Part shown: positions 16,321-25,179 of the stretch, in pieces
How the letters are laid out: every line of letters starts with the position of its first letter
Position numbering within the stretch: the stretch's first letter is position 1
Source of the DNA: Palsa-504 sp963769715
GTDB taxonomy: Bacteria; Actinomycetota; Actinomycetes; Streptosporangiales; Streptosporangiaceae
Direction of reading: 5' to 3'
NCBI GenBank assembly: GCA_963769715.1
Contig: CAVYNE010000034.1
Location: 248,001 to 312,000, forward strand
DNA: 64,000 nt
Made by a program: the position numbers and the translations under genes
Notes under the pieces: model-generated
What the model saw: the letters and a program-made list of their open reading frames with translations, nothing else
Databases searched by the model: none
Told to the model about the DNA's origin: nothing

Positions 16321-16355
16321 GCCCGGCCTTCACCCCGAGGGGGTGAAGCCGGGCT
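16321..16355 (+). terminator. Hairpin terminator after the sacsin-like gene
   Basis: GCCCGGCCTTCACCCC and GGGGTGAAGCCGGGC pair over about 15 bp with one bulged C and a 3-base loop, 3 bases after the stop codon. There is no T tract, as is common for GC-rich actinobacterial terminators. Confidence 0.75.
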
Positions 16356-16466
16356 ATGGCGCCGTCGAGCATCCTGGCAGTGAGCGGGGATCGTCATGGC
16401 CACGGCCGCCCGCTGCTGGGCATCAAGCTAACCAACTCCACGGCTGAGCCGGAATGGAGGGGCGAG

Positions 16467-16793
16467 ATGGTGAGTGAGGTCAGGTCGGGGCGCGATGCCC
16501 GCACGGATCCGGGCACGGCGACCCCGGCAGCCGCCATCGGGCCGGTACGGGCGGTGCGTCATAGCCGGACCGTCTGGTTCCTGATCGGACTGAAGATGGC
16601 AGGGGATGTCCTGCGCAGCCGCCGGTCCCAGGAGCTGATGATCGTCGGTGCCATCATGGCGGCGGCGCTGGCCCATCAGGCCCGTGAAAACCAGGCTCAG
16701 ATGCTCGAGCGGCTGATCGCCTGGGACAGGCGGCAGAGGCAGACTCTGCATCGCCAGCTCTCGGCCAGGCCCGGCCGACGCAAGACCGGGTAA
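16467..16793 (+). CDS. Small conserved membrane-associated protein upstream of DUF2254
   Basis: The start is ATG at 16467, chosen because a clear GGAGGGG Shine-Dalgarno lies 6-11 bases upstream. 108 residues: a polar N-terminus, an amphipathic segment (RTVWFLIGLKMAGDVLRSRR), one membrane helix (ELMIVGAIMAAALAHQ, about 66-82) and a basic Gln/Arg-rich tail (WDRRQRQTLHRQLSARPGRRK). It ends 6 bases before the DUF2254 gene and is probably cotranscribed with it. No known family is recognised. Confidence 0.7.
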   Translation: MVSEVRSGRDARTDPGTATPAAAIGPVRAVRHSRTVWFLIGLKMAGDVLRSRRSQELMIVGAIMAAALAHQARENQAQMLERLIAWDRRQRQTLHRQLSARPGRRKTG

Positions 16794-16799
16794 CGCCCG

Positions 16800-17999
16800 G
16801 TGATGCCGCAGCGCCGGATGCGGGCCGACCTGGTGCAGCTGCTGTGCGCGGTGGCCGGGCTGGGGCTCGGGCTGCTGCTGCCGCGGATCACCACCGAGAC
16901 CAGTGTGGCCAGCACCCGGGTGACTCAGGCGCTGGTCGGGGTCGGTTTCGGCGTCCTGGGGCTGGTCAGCCTCATCTTCACGCTGCTTTTCCTGGTGGCG
17001 CAATGGGCGTTCGGCAGCCTGTCGCCCCGGCTGAACCTGTTCCGCGACGACCCGATCGTGTGGCGCACGTTCGGGCTCGCCATCGGCGTGTTCGTGTTCT
17101 CGGTCACCGCGGCGCTGGCCACCGGCAACGATCAGAAGGTGTCGGTGATCGTGCCGGCGGCCGAGGTGGTCGCGATGCTCGTCACGCTGGCCCTGATCCG
17201 TACGCTGGTGGTGAGGGCGTTCGCCTCCATCCAGCTCGCGCCGGCCCTGTCGGCCATCGCCACGCGGGGCCGCGTCACCATCGACGACCTCTACCGCCAT
17301 CCCCACGCCGACGACCGGCAAAACGCCCCGCAGTTCCCGCCGCTCACCAAGACCGTCACATGGCCGCACCGGCAGGCCATCCTGCAGCAACTCGATCTGC
17401 GACGGCTCCTCGGCGTGACCGGTACGGCCGGCGCGACCGTGATCGTGCTCCGCGCCCGCATCGGTGACACGCTGCAGGAAGGCGCCCCGGTCGCCGACCT
17501 GCACGGCGGCGGCATGACCGACTCAGCCGTACTCGGCGGAATTGTGGCCGGGCCGGAACGGACCTTCCGCCAGGACCCGATGTTCGCCTTCCGGCTCCTC
17601 GCCGACATCGGCTTGCGGGCGCTGTCGCCGGCCGTCAACGACCCGGCCACCGCCGTCCAGGTGCTGGACACCATCGAGAGCCTCCTGCTGCCCCTGGCAT
17701 CACGCGACCTGGACGTGGCCCAGGTAACCGATGACGCCGGGACCGTCCGGATCGTCCTGGCCCTGCCGTCCTGGAATGACTACCTGCAGACAGCCCTGGA
17801 CGACCTCATCGAGTCCAGTTCCCGGTCCCCCATGGTGCTGCTGCGGGCGCGAGCGTTGCTCACCCGCCTGCTCGACGCCGCGCCGCCGCAGCGCAAGCCA
17901 TCGATCGCGTGGCGTCTTCGCCGCGTCGAAGAGCTTGCCGCCGGCAACTTCCCCGAGCTCTGGCGCAACACGGCCCGCCAGGTCACCCTCAACGGATGA
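16800..17999 (+). CDS. DUF2254 family membrane protein
   Basis: About 399 residues from GTG at 16800 (ATG at 16803 equally possible). Four membrane helices in the first 140 residues (VQLLCAVAGLGLGLLLP; VLGLVSLIFTLLFLVAQWAF; FGLAIGVFVFSVTAALATG; VSVIVPAAEVVAMLVTLALI) are followed by a cytosolic domain with the DUF2254 signatures RALSPAVNDPATAVQVLDTIESLL and a GD-rich segment (LRARIGDTLQEGAPVADLHGG). Members are widespread in actinobacteria and proteobacteria with unknown function, sometimes proposed to be channel-like. The sulfatase gene follows 58 bp downstream. Confidence 0.9.
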   Translation: MMPQRRMRADLVQLLCAVAGLGLGLLLPRITTETSVASTRVTQALVGVGFGVLGLVSLIFTLLFLVAQWAFGSLSPRLNLFRDDPIVWRTFGLAIGVFVFSVTAALATGNDQKVSVIVPAAEVVAMLVTLALIRTLVVRAFASIQLAPALSAIATRGRVTIDDLYRHPHADDRQNAPQFPPLTKTVTWPHRQAILQQLDLRRLLGVTGTAGATVIVLRARIGDTLQEGAPVADLHGGGMTDSAVLGGIVAGPERTFRQDPMFAFRLLADIGLRALSPAVNDPATAVQVLDTIESLLLPLASRDLDVAQVTDDAGTVRIVLALPSWNDYLQTALDDLIESSSRSPMVLLRARALLTRLLDAAPPQRKPSIAWRLRRVEELAAGNFPELWRNTARQVTLNG

Positions 18000-18057
18000 A
18001 GCGATGGCGCGCGGCCGCTGCCAGTGTGGAGTCGTGTTCGTGACTAGGGAGGAACAG

Positions 18058-19869
18058 ATGTCTGCACCCACAGCCGCTGATTTCAGCGACCGCGCGGACT
18101 TTGCCAATTCCGATCGCGGCTTTATCGGCAGGCTCGAGCCGATGGTCATCAAGGCTGCGGATGGCCGCGTGGTCTGGGACATGGACTCCTGGGGATTCCT
18201 CGACGGCACCTGCCCGGACACCGTTAACCCCAGCCTGTGGCGGCAGGCCCAGCTCACGGCCAAGCACGGCCTGTATGAGGTGACCGACGGGATATACCAG
18301 GTCCGCGGCTTCGAGATGTCCAACATGACACTGGTGGAAAGCGACCACGGCGTCATCGTCATCGACCCGCTGATCTCCGCCGAGGTCGCTGCCGCGGCCA
18401 TCGCCCTGTACCGGCGGCACCGGGGCGACCGCGCCGTCACGGCCGTCATCTATACCCACGCCCATCTGGATCACTTCGGCGGAGTCCTGGGCGTGGTCGA
18501 CGCCGACACCAGGGTCCAGATCCTCGCGCCCGAGCATTTCCTGGAGCACGCGGTGTCGGAGAACGTCTACGCCGGCACCGCGATGCTGCGCCGCAGCTCC
18601 TACTACGCCGCCATGGGCCTGCCGAAAAGCGCGACCGGCACATTGGGGATCGGCCTGGGCGCGGGCGGGTCGACCGGCACACCGGGCCTGATCGCGCCGA
18701 CCCTCGACATCACCCGCACCGGCCAGCAAGAGGTCCTCGACGGGGTGCGCATTGTCTTCCAGCTGACCCCGGCCACCGAGTGCCCGGCCGAGATGAACTT
18801 CTACTTCCCCGACAAGCGGGCCCTGTGCATGGCCGAGAACGCCACCCACAACATGCACAATCTGCTGACCCTGCGGGGCGCGCAGGTCCGTGACCCGCGG
18901 ATCTGGTCCCGGTACCTGGCCGAGGCGATCCAGCTGTTCGCCGGGCAGTCGGACGTGGCGTTCGCCTCACACCACTGGCCCACCTGGGTCACCGACGATA
19001 TCGTCGCCTTCCTGACCCAGCAGCGGGACCTGTACGCCTACCTGCACGACCAGACGCTCCGGCTGATCAACCAGGGCTACATCCACAGCGAGGTCGCCGA
19101 GATGATCGAGCTGCCGCCCGACCTCGACCGGGCCTGGCACGCCCGCGGTTACTACGGGTCGGCCAATCACAACGTCAAGGCGATCTACCAGCGTTACCTC
19201 GGCTGGTATGACGCCAACCCGGCGCACCTGTGGCAGCATCCACCCGAGGCGGCCGGGACGCGGTACGTGCAAGCCTTCGGCGGCGTGGATGCGACCGTCG
19301 CCAAGGCGAGCGAGTTCTTTGAGCAGGGCGACCTGCGGTTCGCCGCCGAGCTGGCCAGCCATGCCGTGTTCGCCGAGCCGGACCATGACGCCGCGCGGGA
19401 GCTGCTCGCCGCTGTCCTGGAGCGGCTGGGCTACGGCGCGGAGAACGCGACCTGGCGCAACAGCTACCTCACCGGCGCGCATGAGCTACGGGCCGGCAAG
19501 ATCGAGCACACCGAACTCAGCAGCGCCGGCCTGGCCCCGGCCCTGACCATCACCCAGCTTTTCGACTCGATCGCCATCCGCGTCGACGGCCCCAAAGCCT
19601 GGAACGAAAGCTTGTCAATCGGCTGGCACTTCACCGACGTCCATGAGAACTACCGGATGGAACTCAGCAGCGGCGCCCTCATCCACTACCCCACCACCGC
19701 GAACCAGGCGGCGGACCTGACACTGACACTGACCAAGCCCCAGCTGCTGCAGCTGCTGGCCACCGCCAAGCCGGACGGCATCGGCAGGTCCGGCGACCCC
19801 GCCGTCCTGGGACGGCTGATGTCGCTCATCGACAACCCCGACCCTGACTTCGCGATCGTCACCCCATAG
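18058..19869 (+). CDS. Alkyl sulfatase, metallo-beta-lactamase fold (SdsA1/BDS1 type)
   Basis: The start is ATG at 18058 with AGGGAGG 5-11 bases upstream. 603 residues, close to the usual 620-660. It hydrolyses primary or secondary alkyl sulfates such as dodecyl sulfate. The binuclear zinc motif THAHLDHFGG sits at 133-142 and the downstream ligands are in AENATHNMHN and FASHHWPTW. A central alkyl-sulfatase dimerisation domain follows (RGYYGSANHNVKAIYQRYLGWYDANP), and the last 120 residues form an SCP2-like lipid-binding domain. There is no clear signal peptide, unlike Pseudomonas SdsA1, so this enzyme may be cytosolic. Confidence 0.93.
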   Translation: MSAPTAADFSDRADFANSDRGFIGRLEPMVIKAADGRVVWDMDSWGFLDGTCPDTVNPSLWRQAQLTAKHGLYEVTDGIYQVRGFEMSNMTLVESDHGVIVIDPLISAEVAAAAIALYRRHRGDRAVTAVIYTHAHLDHFGGVLGVVDADTRVQILAPEHFLEHAVSENVYAGTAMLRRSSYYAAMGLPKSATGTLGIGLGAGGSTGTPGLIAPTLDITRTGQQEVLDGVRIVFQLTPATECPAEMNFYFPDKRALCMAENATHNMHNLLTLRGAQVRDPRIWSRYLAEAIQLFAGQSDVAFASHHWPTWVTDDIVAFLTQQRDLYAYLHDQTLRLINQGYIHSEVAEMIELPPDLDRAWHARGYYGSANHNVKAIYQRYLGWYDANPAHLWQHPPEAAGTRYVQAFGGVDATVAKASEFFEQGDLRFAAELASHAVFAEPDHDAARELLAAVLERLGYGAENATWRNSYLTGAHELRAGKIEHTELSSAGLAPALTITQLFDSIAIRVDGPKAWNESLSIGWHFTDVHENYRMELSSGALIHYPTTANQAADLTLTLTKPQLLQLLATAKPDGIGRSGDPAVLGRLMSLIDNPDPDFAIVTP

Positions 19870-19886
19870 GGGTAAGGACGGCGCGA

Positions 19887-20882
19887 TTAGAGGCGGACGA
19901 TCATCTTGCCGGTGTTGGCGCCGCGGAGCAGGTCGATGAAGGCGTCGGGGGCGTGGTCGAGGCCGTCGACGACGGTTTCGGCGTGCGAGAGCTTGCCGTC
20001 GCGAAGCCAGGCGCTGACGTCGGCGATCATGTCGGGCAGCCGGCCGGCGTGGTCGCTGACGATGAAACCGCGCAAGGTCAGCCGCTTGGTGATGACCAGG
20101 CTGATGTTGGTGGGGCCGGGGAGCGGTTCGCTGGCGTTGTACTGGGCGATCGCGCCGGACATGGCGACGCGGCCGTGGGGGTTGAGCCCGACCAAGGCGG
20201 CGTCCAGGTGGTCGGCGCCGACGTTGTCGAAGTAGACGTCGATGCCGTCGTGCGCGGCCTCGCGCAACTGCTCAAGGACGGAGCGCGCCCGGTAGTTGAA
20301 GGCGGCGTCGAAGCCGATCTCGCGCAGCCAGCGGACCTTCTCCTCGCTCCCCGCGCTGCCGATCACCCGGGCGGCGCCCTTGAGCTTGGCGATCTGGCCG
20401 GCCATGCTGCCCACCGCGCCGGCCGCGCCGGAGACGAACACGACATCGCCGGGCTTCATCGCGGCGATGTCGAGCAGGCCCACGTAGGCCGTCAGCGTGG
20501 GCATGCCGAGCACGCCCAGATAGGCCGACGGGGACAGGCCCTTCGCGGCGGCCACCTTCCGGGCCGCTGTGGCGGGCAGGACCGCCTCGTCCCGCCAGCC
20601 CAGCATGTGCATGACCAGGTCGCCCGCATTGAGCTCGGGCGAGCGGGACTCGATGACGGTGCCGATCGCGCCACCCTCCAGCGGCTCGCCCAGCCGGAAC
20701 GGCGGAACGTACGACTTCACGTCGTTCATCCGGCCGCGCATGTACGGGTCGACCGACATGAACAGGTTGCGCACCCGGACCTGCCCGTCGGCCAGCGCGG
20801 GCCGGTCCGCCTCGGTCAGCGCGAAGTTAGCCGTGGTCGGCCACCCGGAGGGCCGTGAGGCGAGGACGATCTGGCGTGGCAT
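19887..20882 (-). CDS. NADP-dependent oxidoreductase of the MDR superfamily (CurA/leukotriene-B4-dehydrogenase type)
   Basis: 331 residues. The family signature MSVDPYMRGRMND is at 43-55 and the Rossmann nucleotide site GAAGAVGSMAGQIAKLKGAARVIGSAGS at about 152-179; YFDNVGADHLDAAL is also typical. No zinc ligands, consistent with this zinc-independent branch, which reduces alpha,beta-unsaturated ketones or aldehydes with NADPH. Starts ATG at 20882 and converges with the sulfatase gene (17 bp between stops). Substrate unknown. Confidence 0.93.
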   Translation of the reverse strand: MPRQIVLASRPSGWPTTANFALTEADRPALADGQVRVRNLFMSVDPYMRGRMNDVKSYVPPFRLGEPLEGGAIGTVIESRSPELNAGDLVMHMLGWRDEAVLPATAARKVAAAKGLSPSAYLGVLGMPTLTAYVGLLDIAAMKPGDVVFVSGAAGAVGSMAGQIAKLKGAARVIGSAGSEEKVRWLREIGFDAAFNYRARSVLEQLREAAHDGIDVYFDNVGADHLDAALVGLNPHGRVAMSGAIAQYNASEPLPGPTNISLVITKRLTLRGFIVSDHAGRLPDMIADVSAWLRDGKLSHAETVVDGLDHAPDAFIDLLRGANTGKMIVRL

Positions 20883-20967
20883 CTGAGTTCCTCCGCCTGG
20901 GCAACAATTGACGTAAGTCGCGGTGCGGTCTTACCGTACCGCCGAGTAAGTTCGGCGGCCAGCGAGG

Positions 20968-22629
20968 ATGAGGGCTTTGATGATCCGCAGCACCATGCAG
21001 GAATTTCCGCTCACGATTCCGGCGATCATGCGGCACGGCACCTCCGTGTACGGCGCCAGCGAATGCGTCACCTGGACCGGCGCGGTGCCCCGCCGGGCTT
21101 CGTATACCCAGATCGGGCAGAACGCCGGGCGGCTGGCCGGGGCGCTAGCCCGGCTCGGTATCAAGCCGAACGATCCGGTGGCCACGTTCTGCTGGAACAA
21201 CACCGAGCACCTGGAAGCCTACTTCGGGGTGCCCGGCATGGGCGCGGTGCTGCATACGCTCAACATCCGGCTGCCCGGCGCCCAGGTGGCCCAGATCGTC
21301 AACCATGCCGCGGACCGGATCATCATCGTGGACGACTCGCTCGTCCCGCTGCTGGCCAAGATCTCCGCTGAGCTGCCCACGGTCGAGGCGTTCATCGTCA
21401 ACGGCACCGGCCCCTCAGGCGATGCCAGTGCTGCAGCCCTCGGCGACCGCGTGCCGGTGCTGCGTTACCACGAACTGCTGGCGGCCGAGGAGCCCGGCTA
21501 TGACTGGCCTGAGCTCGACGAGCGGGACGCGGCGCTGATGTGCTACACCAGCGGCACCACCGGGGACCCGAAGGGCGTCGTCTACTCGCACCGGTCCACT
21601 TACCTGCACGCGACGGCGGTCATGGCCGCGTCGGTGCACGGCATCACCGAAGCGGACCGGGCGCTGGCCATCGTGCCGATGTTCCACGCCAATGCGTGGG
21701 GCCTGCCGTACGCCGCGTTCCTGTCCGGCGCCACGCTGCACATGCCGGGCCCGTTCCTGCAGCCCGAGCACCTCACTACGTTCATCGCCACCGAACGGTC
21801 CACGGTGACCTCGGGGGTGCCGACCATCTGGAACGCGATCGGTGACTACGGGCAGGACCACGAGATCGACCTGTCCTCGCTACGAATCGGCAACTCGGGC
21901 GGAGCCGCGGCGCCCCGGGTGATGCTCGAGCGATTTCAGCAGCGGTACGGGCTGCGGATCGTCCAGGGCTGGGGCATGACGGAGATGAGCCCGGTCGGCG
22001 GCATCGCGCTGCCGCCCGCCGGCGTCGAGGAAGGCACCAAGGAGGACCTGGACTGGCGGATGCGCTCGGGCCGGGTCCTGCACGGGGTCGAGATGCGGAT
22101 CATCGGCCAGGACGGCCAGGAACTGCCCAGGGACGGCGCGAGTGAGGGTGAGATCGAGGTCCGCGGGCCCTGGGTCACCGGCTCCTATCACCACGACCCG
22201 GCTCCGGAGAAGTTCCGCGACGGCTGGCTGCGCACCGGCGACGTCGGCACGCTGGACGACCGCGGATTCTTCCTCATCAGCGACCGCATCAAGGACGTGA
22301 TCAAGTCGGGCGGGGAGTGGATTTCCTCGGTCGACCTGGAGAACCGGCTGATGGCGCACCCGGCCGTGCAGGAGGCCGCGGTGATCGGGATCCCCGACGA
22401 GCGCTGGGGCGAGCGACCGCTGGCCTGCGTGGTGCTGCGGCCCGGGATGAAGGCCGAGCCGGCCGAGCTCGCCGGGTTTCTGGCCGGGACGGTGGCGCGC
22501 TGGCAGGTCCCGGAGAACTGGGCGTTCGTGGCTGAGATCCCGAAGACGGCCGTCGGTAAGTTCGACAAGAAGGTGCTCCGCAACCGCGACGCGGCCGGCG
22601 ATCTGGAGATCCAGCGGGTCAGCCGGTAG
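20968..22629 (+). CDS. Acyl-CoA synthetase (medium/long-chain fatty acid-CoA ligase, AlkK/FadD3-like)
   Basis: ANL-superfamily adenylate-forming enzyme of about 550 residues. AMP-binding signature YTSGTTGDPKGVVYSHRS, then PMFHANAWGLPYAAFLSGA, GWGMTEMSPVG, GDVGTLDDRGFFLISDRIKDVIKSGGEWIS (A8 hinge) and catalytic Lys near the end in PKTAVGKFDKK. ATG at 20980 (MIRSTMQEFPLTI) has the better-placed GAGGG and may be the real start rather than 20968. The fatty or aryl acid used is not predictable; the neighbouring catabolic genes would fit an acid-activation step. Confidence 0.93.
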   Translation: MRALMIRSTMQEFPLTIPAIMRHGTSVYGASECVTWTGAVPRRASYTQIGQNAGRLAGALARLGIKPNDPVATFCWNNTEHLEAYFGVPGMGAVLHTLNIRLPGAQVAQIVNHAADRIIIVDDSLVPLLAKISAELPTVEAFIVNGTGPSGDASAAALGDRVPVLRYHELLAAEEPGYDWPELDERDAALMCYTSGTTGDPKGVVYSHRSTYLHATAVMAASVHGITEADRALAIVPMFHANAWGLPYAAFLSGATLHMPGPFLQPEHLTTFIATERSTVTSGVPTIWNAIGDYGQDHEIDLSSLRIGNSGGAAAPRVMLERFQQRYGLRIVQGWGMTEMSPVGGIALPPAGVEEGTKEDLDWRMRSGRVLHGVEMRIIGQDGQELPRDGASEGEIEVRGPWVTGSYHHDPAPEKFRDGWLRTGDVGTLDDRGFFLISDRIKDVIKSGGEWISSVDLENRLMAHPAVQEAAVIGIPDERWGERPLACVVLRPGMKAEPAELAGFLAGTVARWQVPENWAFVAEIPKTAVGKFDKKVLRNRDAAGDLEIQRVSR

Positions 22630-22661
22630 CACCCGGCATCAAGATCACGGAGCCGCCGGGG

Positions 22662-23681
22662 TCACCAGGTGAAGCCGTCCGCGCCCACGATGACCTCGGC
22701 AGGCTGCTTTTCCGCCCGCAGCGCGCGCGGGCGGCCGTCCAGGTCGAGCACGGCGCTGGCCTCGGTGTACCAGGACGGGATCACCGGGTGGCCCCAAAAG
22801 TCCCGGCGCCGCGGGTCGCGCACCGACCAGCGCAGCACGGGATGCCCGGGGTCGCCGGTGAAGTAGTCGCTGGTGTAGATCTCCACCCGGTGCCCGTCCG
22901 GGTCCCGCAGATAGACATAGAAGGCGTTGGACACCCCGTGCCGGCCGGGGCCGCGCTCGATCTGTGATTCCTCGTGCAGCGAGCCCAGGATGTCGCAGAT
23001 CCGCAGCACCTGGTGCGACTCGTGGGCGAAGAACCCGAGGTGGTGCAAGCGCGGCCCCTCTCCCCCGGTGAACGCCACGTCGTGCACGGTCTGCTTGCGG
23101 AACATCCAGGCGGCGTAGAGCGTCTGGGCATCCTCGATCGTCTCGGACAGGCCGAAGCCGAGCGACTGGTAGTGCTGGTAGGCCGCCCGCACGTCGGGGA
23201 CCACGATGTTGAAGTGGTCGAGCCGGGCGGGTTCGGCCCCGCGCCGCAGGTCGTAGCGCTGCTGCAGGCGCTCGGCGGGTTCGGCGTCGAAGAAGAACTC
23301 CACGGTGAAGCCGAGCGGGTCCTCGGCCCTTACCGCCTCCCCCACGCCGGCCGTGACGCCGGCCGGCACCCGCGCCGTCCGCGCGCCGAGGGCGGCGAAG
23401 AACGCCTCGGCCAGGTCCAGGTCGGCCGCGGTCCGCACCCGGAAGGCCAGCCGCGCGGCGGCCGGGGCGGCGCCCGCGGTCAGGATCAGGTTGTGATGGA
23501 TGAGTTCGTCGTAGCCGCGCAGGTACAGCGCATCCTCGGACTCGGCAGTGACCACGAAGCCGAGCAGGTCCACCCAGAATCGCCTGGCTTCGTGGAGGTC
23601 AGTGACGACAAGCTCGGCGTAGGCGGCCCGGACGATGTCGGGGGGTGCCGGATCATGTTTTTGCAGCAGAGCCATGTTCAC
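22662..23681 (-). CDS. hpaD: 3,4-dihydroxyphenylacetate (homoprotocatechuate) 2,3-dioxygenase
   Basis: An extradiol ring-cleavage dioxygenase of the vicinal-oxygen-chelate type, 339 residues with two VOC modules. Fe/Mn ligands are expected in RLDHFNIVVPD (first His), RLHHLGFF (second His) and HRVEIYTSDYF (Glu). The closing part DPRRRDFWGHPVIPSWYTEAS is characteristic of the homoprotocatechuate subgroup. It opens the catechol ring to 5-carboxymethyl-2-hydroxymuconate semialdehyde, the substrate of the dehydrogenase encoded just upstream; the two genes overlap by 4 bases (ATGA). Last gene of a three-gene operon. Confidence 0.92.
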   Translation of the reverse strand: MNMALLQKHDPAPPDIVRAAYAELVVTDLHEARRFWVDLLGFVVTAESEDALYLRGYDELIHHNLILTAGAAPAAARLAFRVRTAADLDLAEAFFAALGARTARVPAGVTAGVGEAVRAEDPLGFTVEFFFDAEPAERLQQRYDLRRGAEPARLDHFNIVVPDVRAAYQHYQSLGFGLSETIEDAQTLYAAWMFRKQTVHDVAFTGGEGPRLHHLGFFAHESHQVLRICDILGSLHEESQIERGPGRHGVSNAFYVYLRDPDGHRVEIYTSDYFTGDPGHPVLRWSVRDPRRRDFWGHPVIPSWYTEASAVLDLDGRPRALRAEKQPAEVIVGADGFTW

Positions 23682-25179
23682 GCTCCGAACCGGGGGACGC
23701 GGGTGTCCCCCAGCGGGATGTGGACGATCCGCGACTCAGTGTAAAAGTCCAGGCTGTGCGGGCCGCCCTCCCGGCCGAGACCGCTGGCCTTCACGCCGCC
23801 GAACGGGGTCCGCAAGTCTCGCACGTTGTGCGAGTTGACCCAGGTCATGCCGGCCTCGACCGCGTTCGCAACCCGGTGCGCGCGGGCCAGGTCGCTGGTC
23901 CAGATGTAGGCGGCCAGCCCGTAGTCGGTCGCGTTGGCCAGCGCGACCGCCTCGGCCTCGTCATCGAACGGGGTGACGCACACTACCGGCCCGAAGATCT
24001 CCTCGCGGAAGATCCGCATCGACGGCTCGACGTCGGCGAACACCGTAGCGGCCAGGTAGTTCCCGGAGGTGAGGTGCTCTGCCAATCCCCGGGGGCGTTT
24101 TCCGCCGGCCACCAATCGTGCCCCTTCATCCTTCCCGGTTTGGACGTATCCGAGCACCCGGGCGTAGTGCTCGGGGTGTACCAGCGCGCCGATCTCGGTT
24201 CGCGGGTCGGCGGGGTCGCCCACCCGGATCCGTTCGGCCCGGATGGCAAGCCGGGTGACCAGGGCGTCGTAGATGGACCGTTCGGCCAAAATCCGGGAGC
24301 CGGCCGTGCACCGCTCGCCGTTCAGCGAGAACACGCCGAACAGCGCGCTGTCGGTCGCCTGGTCTAGGTCGGCGTCGGCGAAGATGACGCACGGCGATTT
24401 GCCGCCCAGTTCCATGGACAGGCCCTTGAGGTGCGGCGCGGCCGCCGCCATGATCGCGCGCCCGGTGCTGGTCTCGCCGGTGAACGAGATGCGGGGCACG
24501 CCGGAATGCGCGACCAGCGCCGCGCCGGTCACCTCGCCGATGCCGTTGACCAGGTTGAATACCCCGTCGGGCAGGCCGGCCTCGGTCATGATCTCCGGCA
24601 GCAGGCTGGCCGAAAGCGGGGTCCACTCGGCCGGCTTGAGCACCACCGTGCCGCCCGACGCCAGCGCGGGCGCGAGCTTCCAGGTCTCCAGCATGAACGG
24701 CGTGTTCCACGGCGTAATCAGGCCGGCCACCCGGCCGGCCGGCGGATCACGTAGCCGAACTGCGAGGTTCCGGACCGGAACGCGTCCTCGTGCAGCGTCA
24801 CCGCCATGTCGGCGAAGAAGCGGAAGTTCTCCGCCGCCCGCGCGGCCTGGCCGCGGGCCTGCGTGATGGGCAGGCCGGTGTCAAACGTCTCGAGTTCGGC
24901 GATCCGGGCGGCACGAGCCTCGATGCCATCCGCGATCCGGTTCAGGATCATGGCCCTGGCTCGCGCGGGCAGGTCCGGCCAGGGGCCGTCAGCGAACGCG
25001 GCGGCGGCGGCCGTGACGGCGCGGTCTACGTCTTTGGCCCCGCCGGCCGCCACCGTGGCGTACGGCTGGTTGCTCACCGGGTCGGCCACCTCGAACGAGG
25101 CGCCGTCCGCGCTTGCTGCGGGCTGGCCGGCGATGAAGTGCTCGAGCGTTTCCGGCAGCCTCGGCGGGGGGCCGGTCAC
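23678..25179 (-). pseudogene. hpaE: 5-carboxymethyl-2-hydroxymuconate-semialdehyde dehydrogenase, with one frameshift
   Basis: Aldehyde dehydrogenase of about 500 residues. The first part (from GTG at 25179, MTGPPPRLPETLEHFIAGQP) runs to residue about 150 and stops in a wrong frame. The second frame picks up at VAGLITPWNTPFML and holds the whole catalytic region: NAD site FTGETSTGR, ELGGKSPCVIF (general base Glu), GERCTAGSR (nucleophilic Cys) and EEIFGPVV. The break is at about 24730-24740, where GGGTGG needs one more G to read Ala-Gly-Val-Ala-Gly-Leu. A homopolymer error would restore an intact gene, and operon partners on both sides are intact, so it is probably functional in the organism. 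Confidence 0.88.

Noticed and set aside
13801..17999. Antiphage defence island around the sacsin-like ATPase
   Set aside because: Neighbours are an antiporter, a small membrane protein, DUF2254 and a sulfatase; none is a known defence component.
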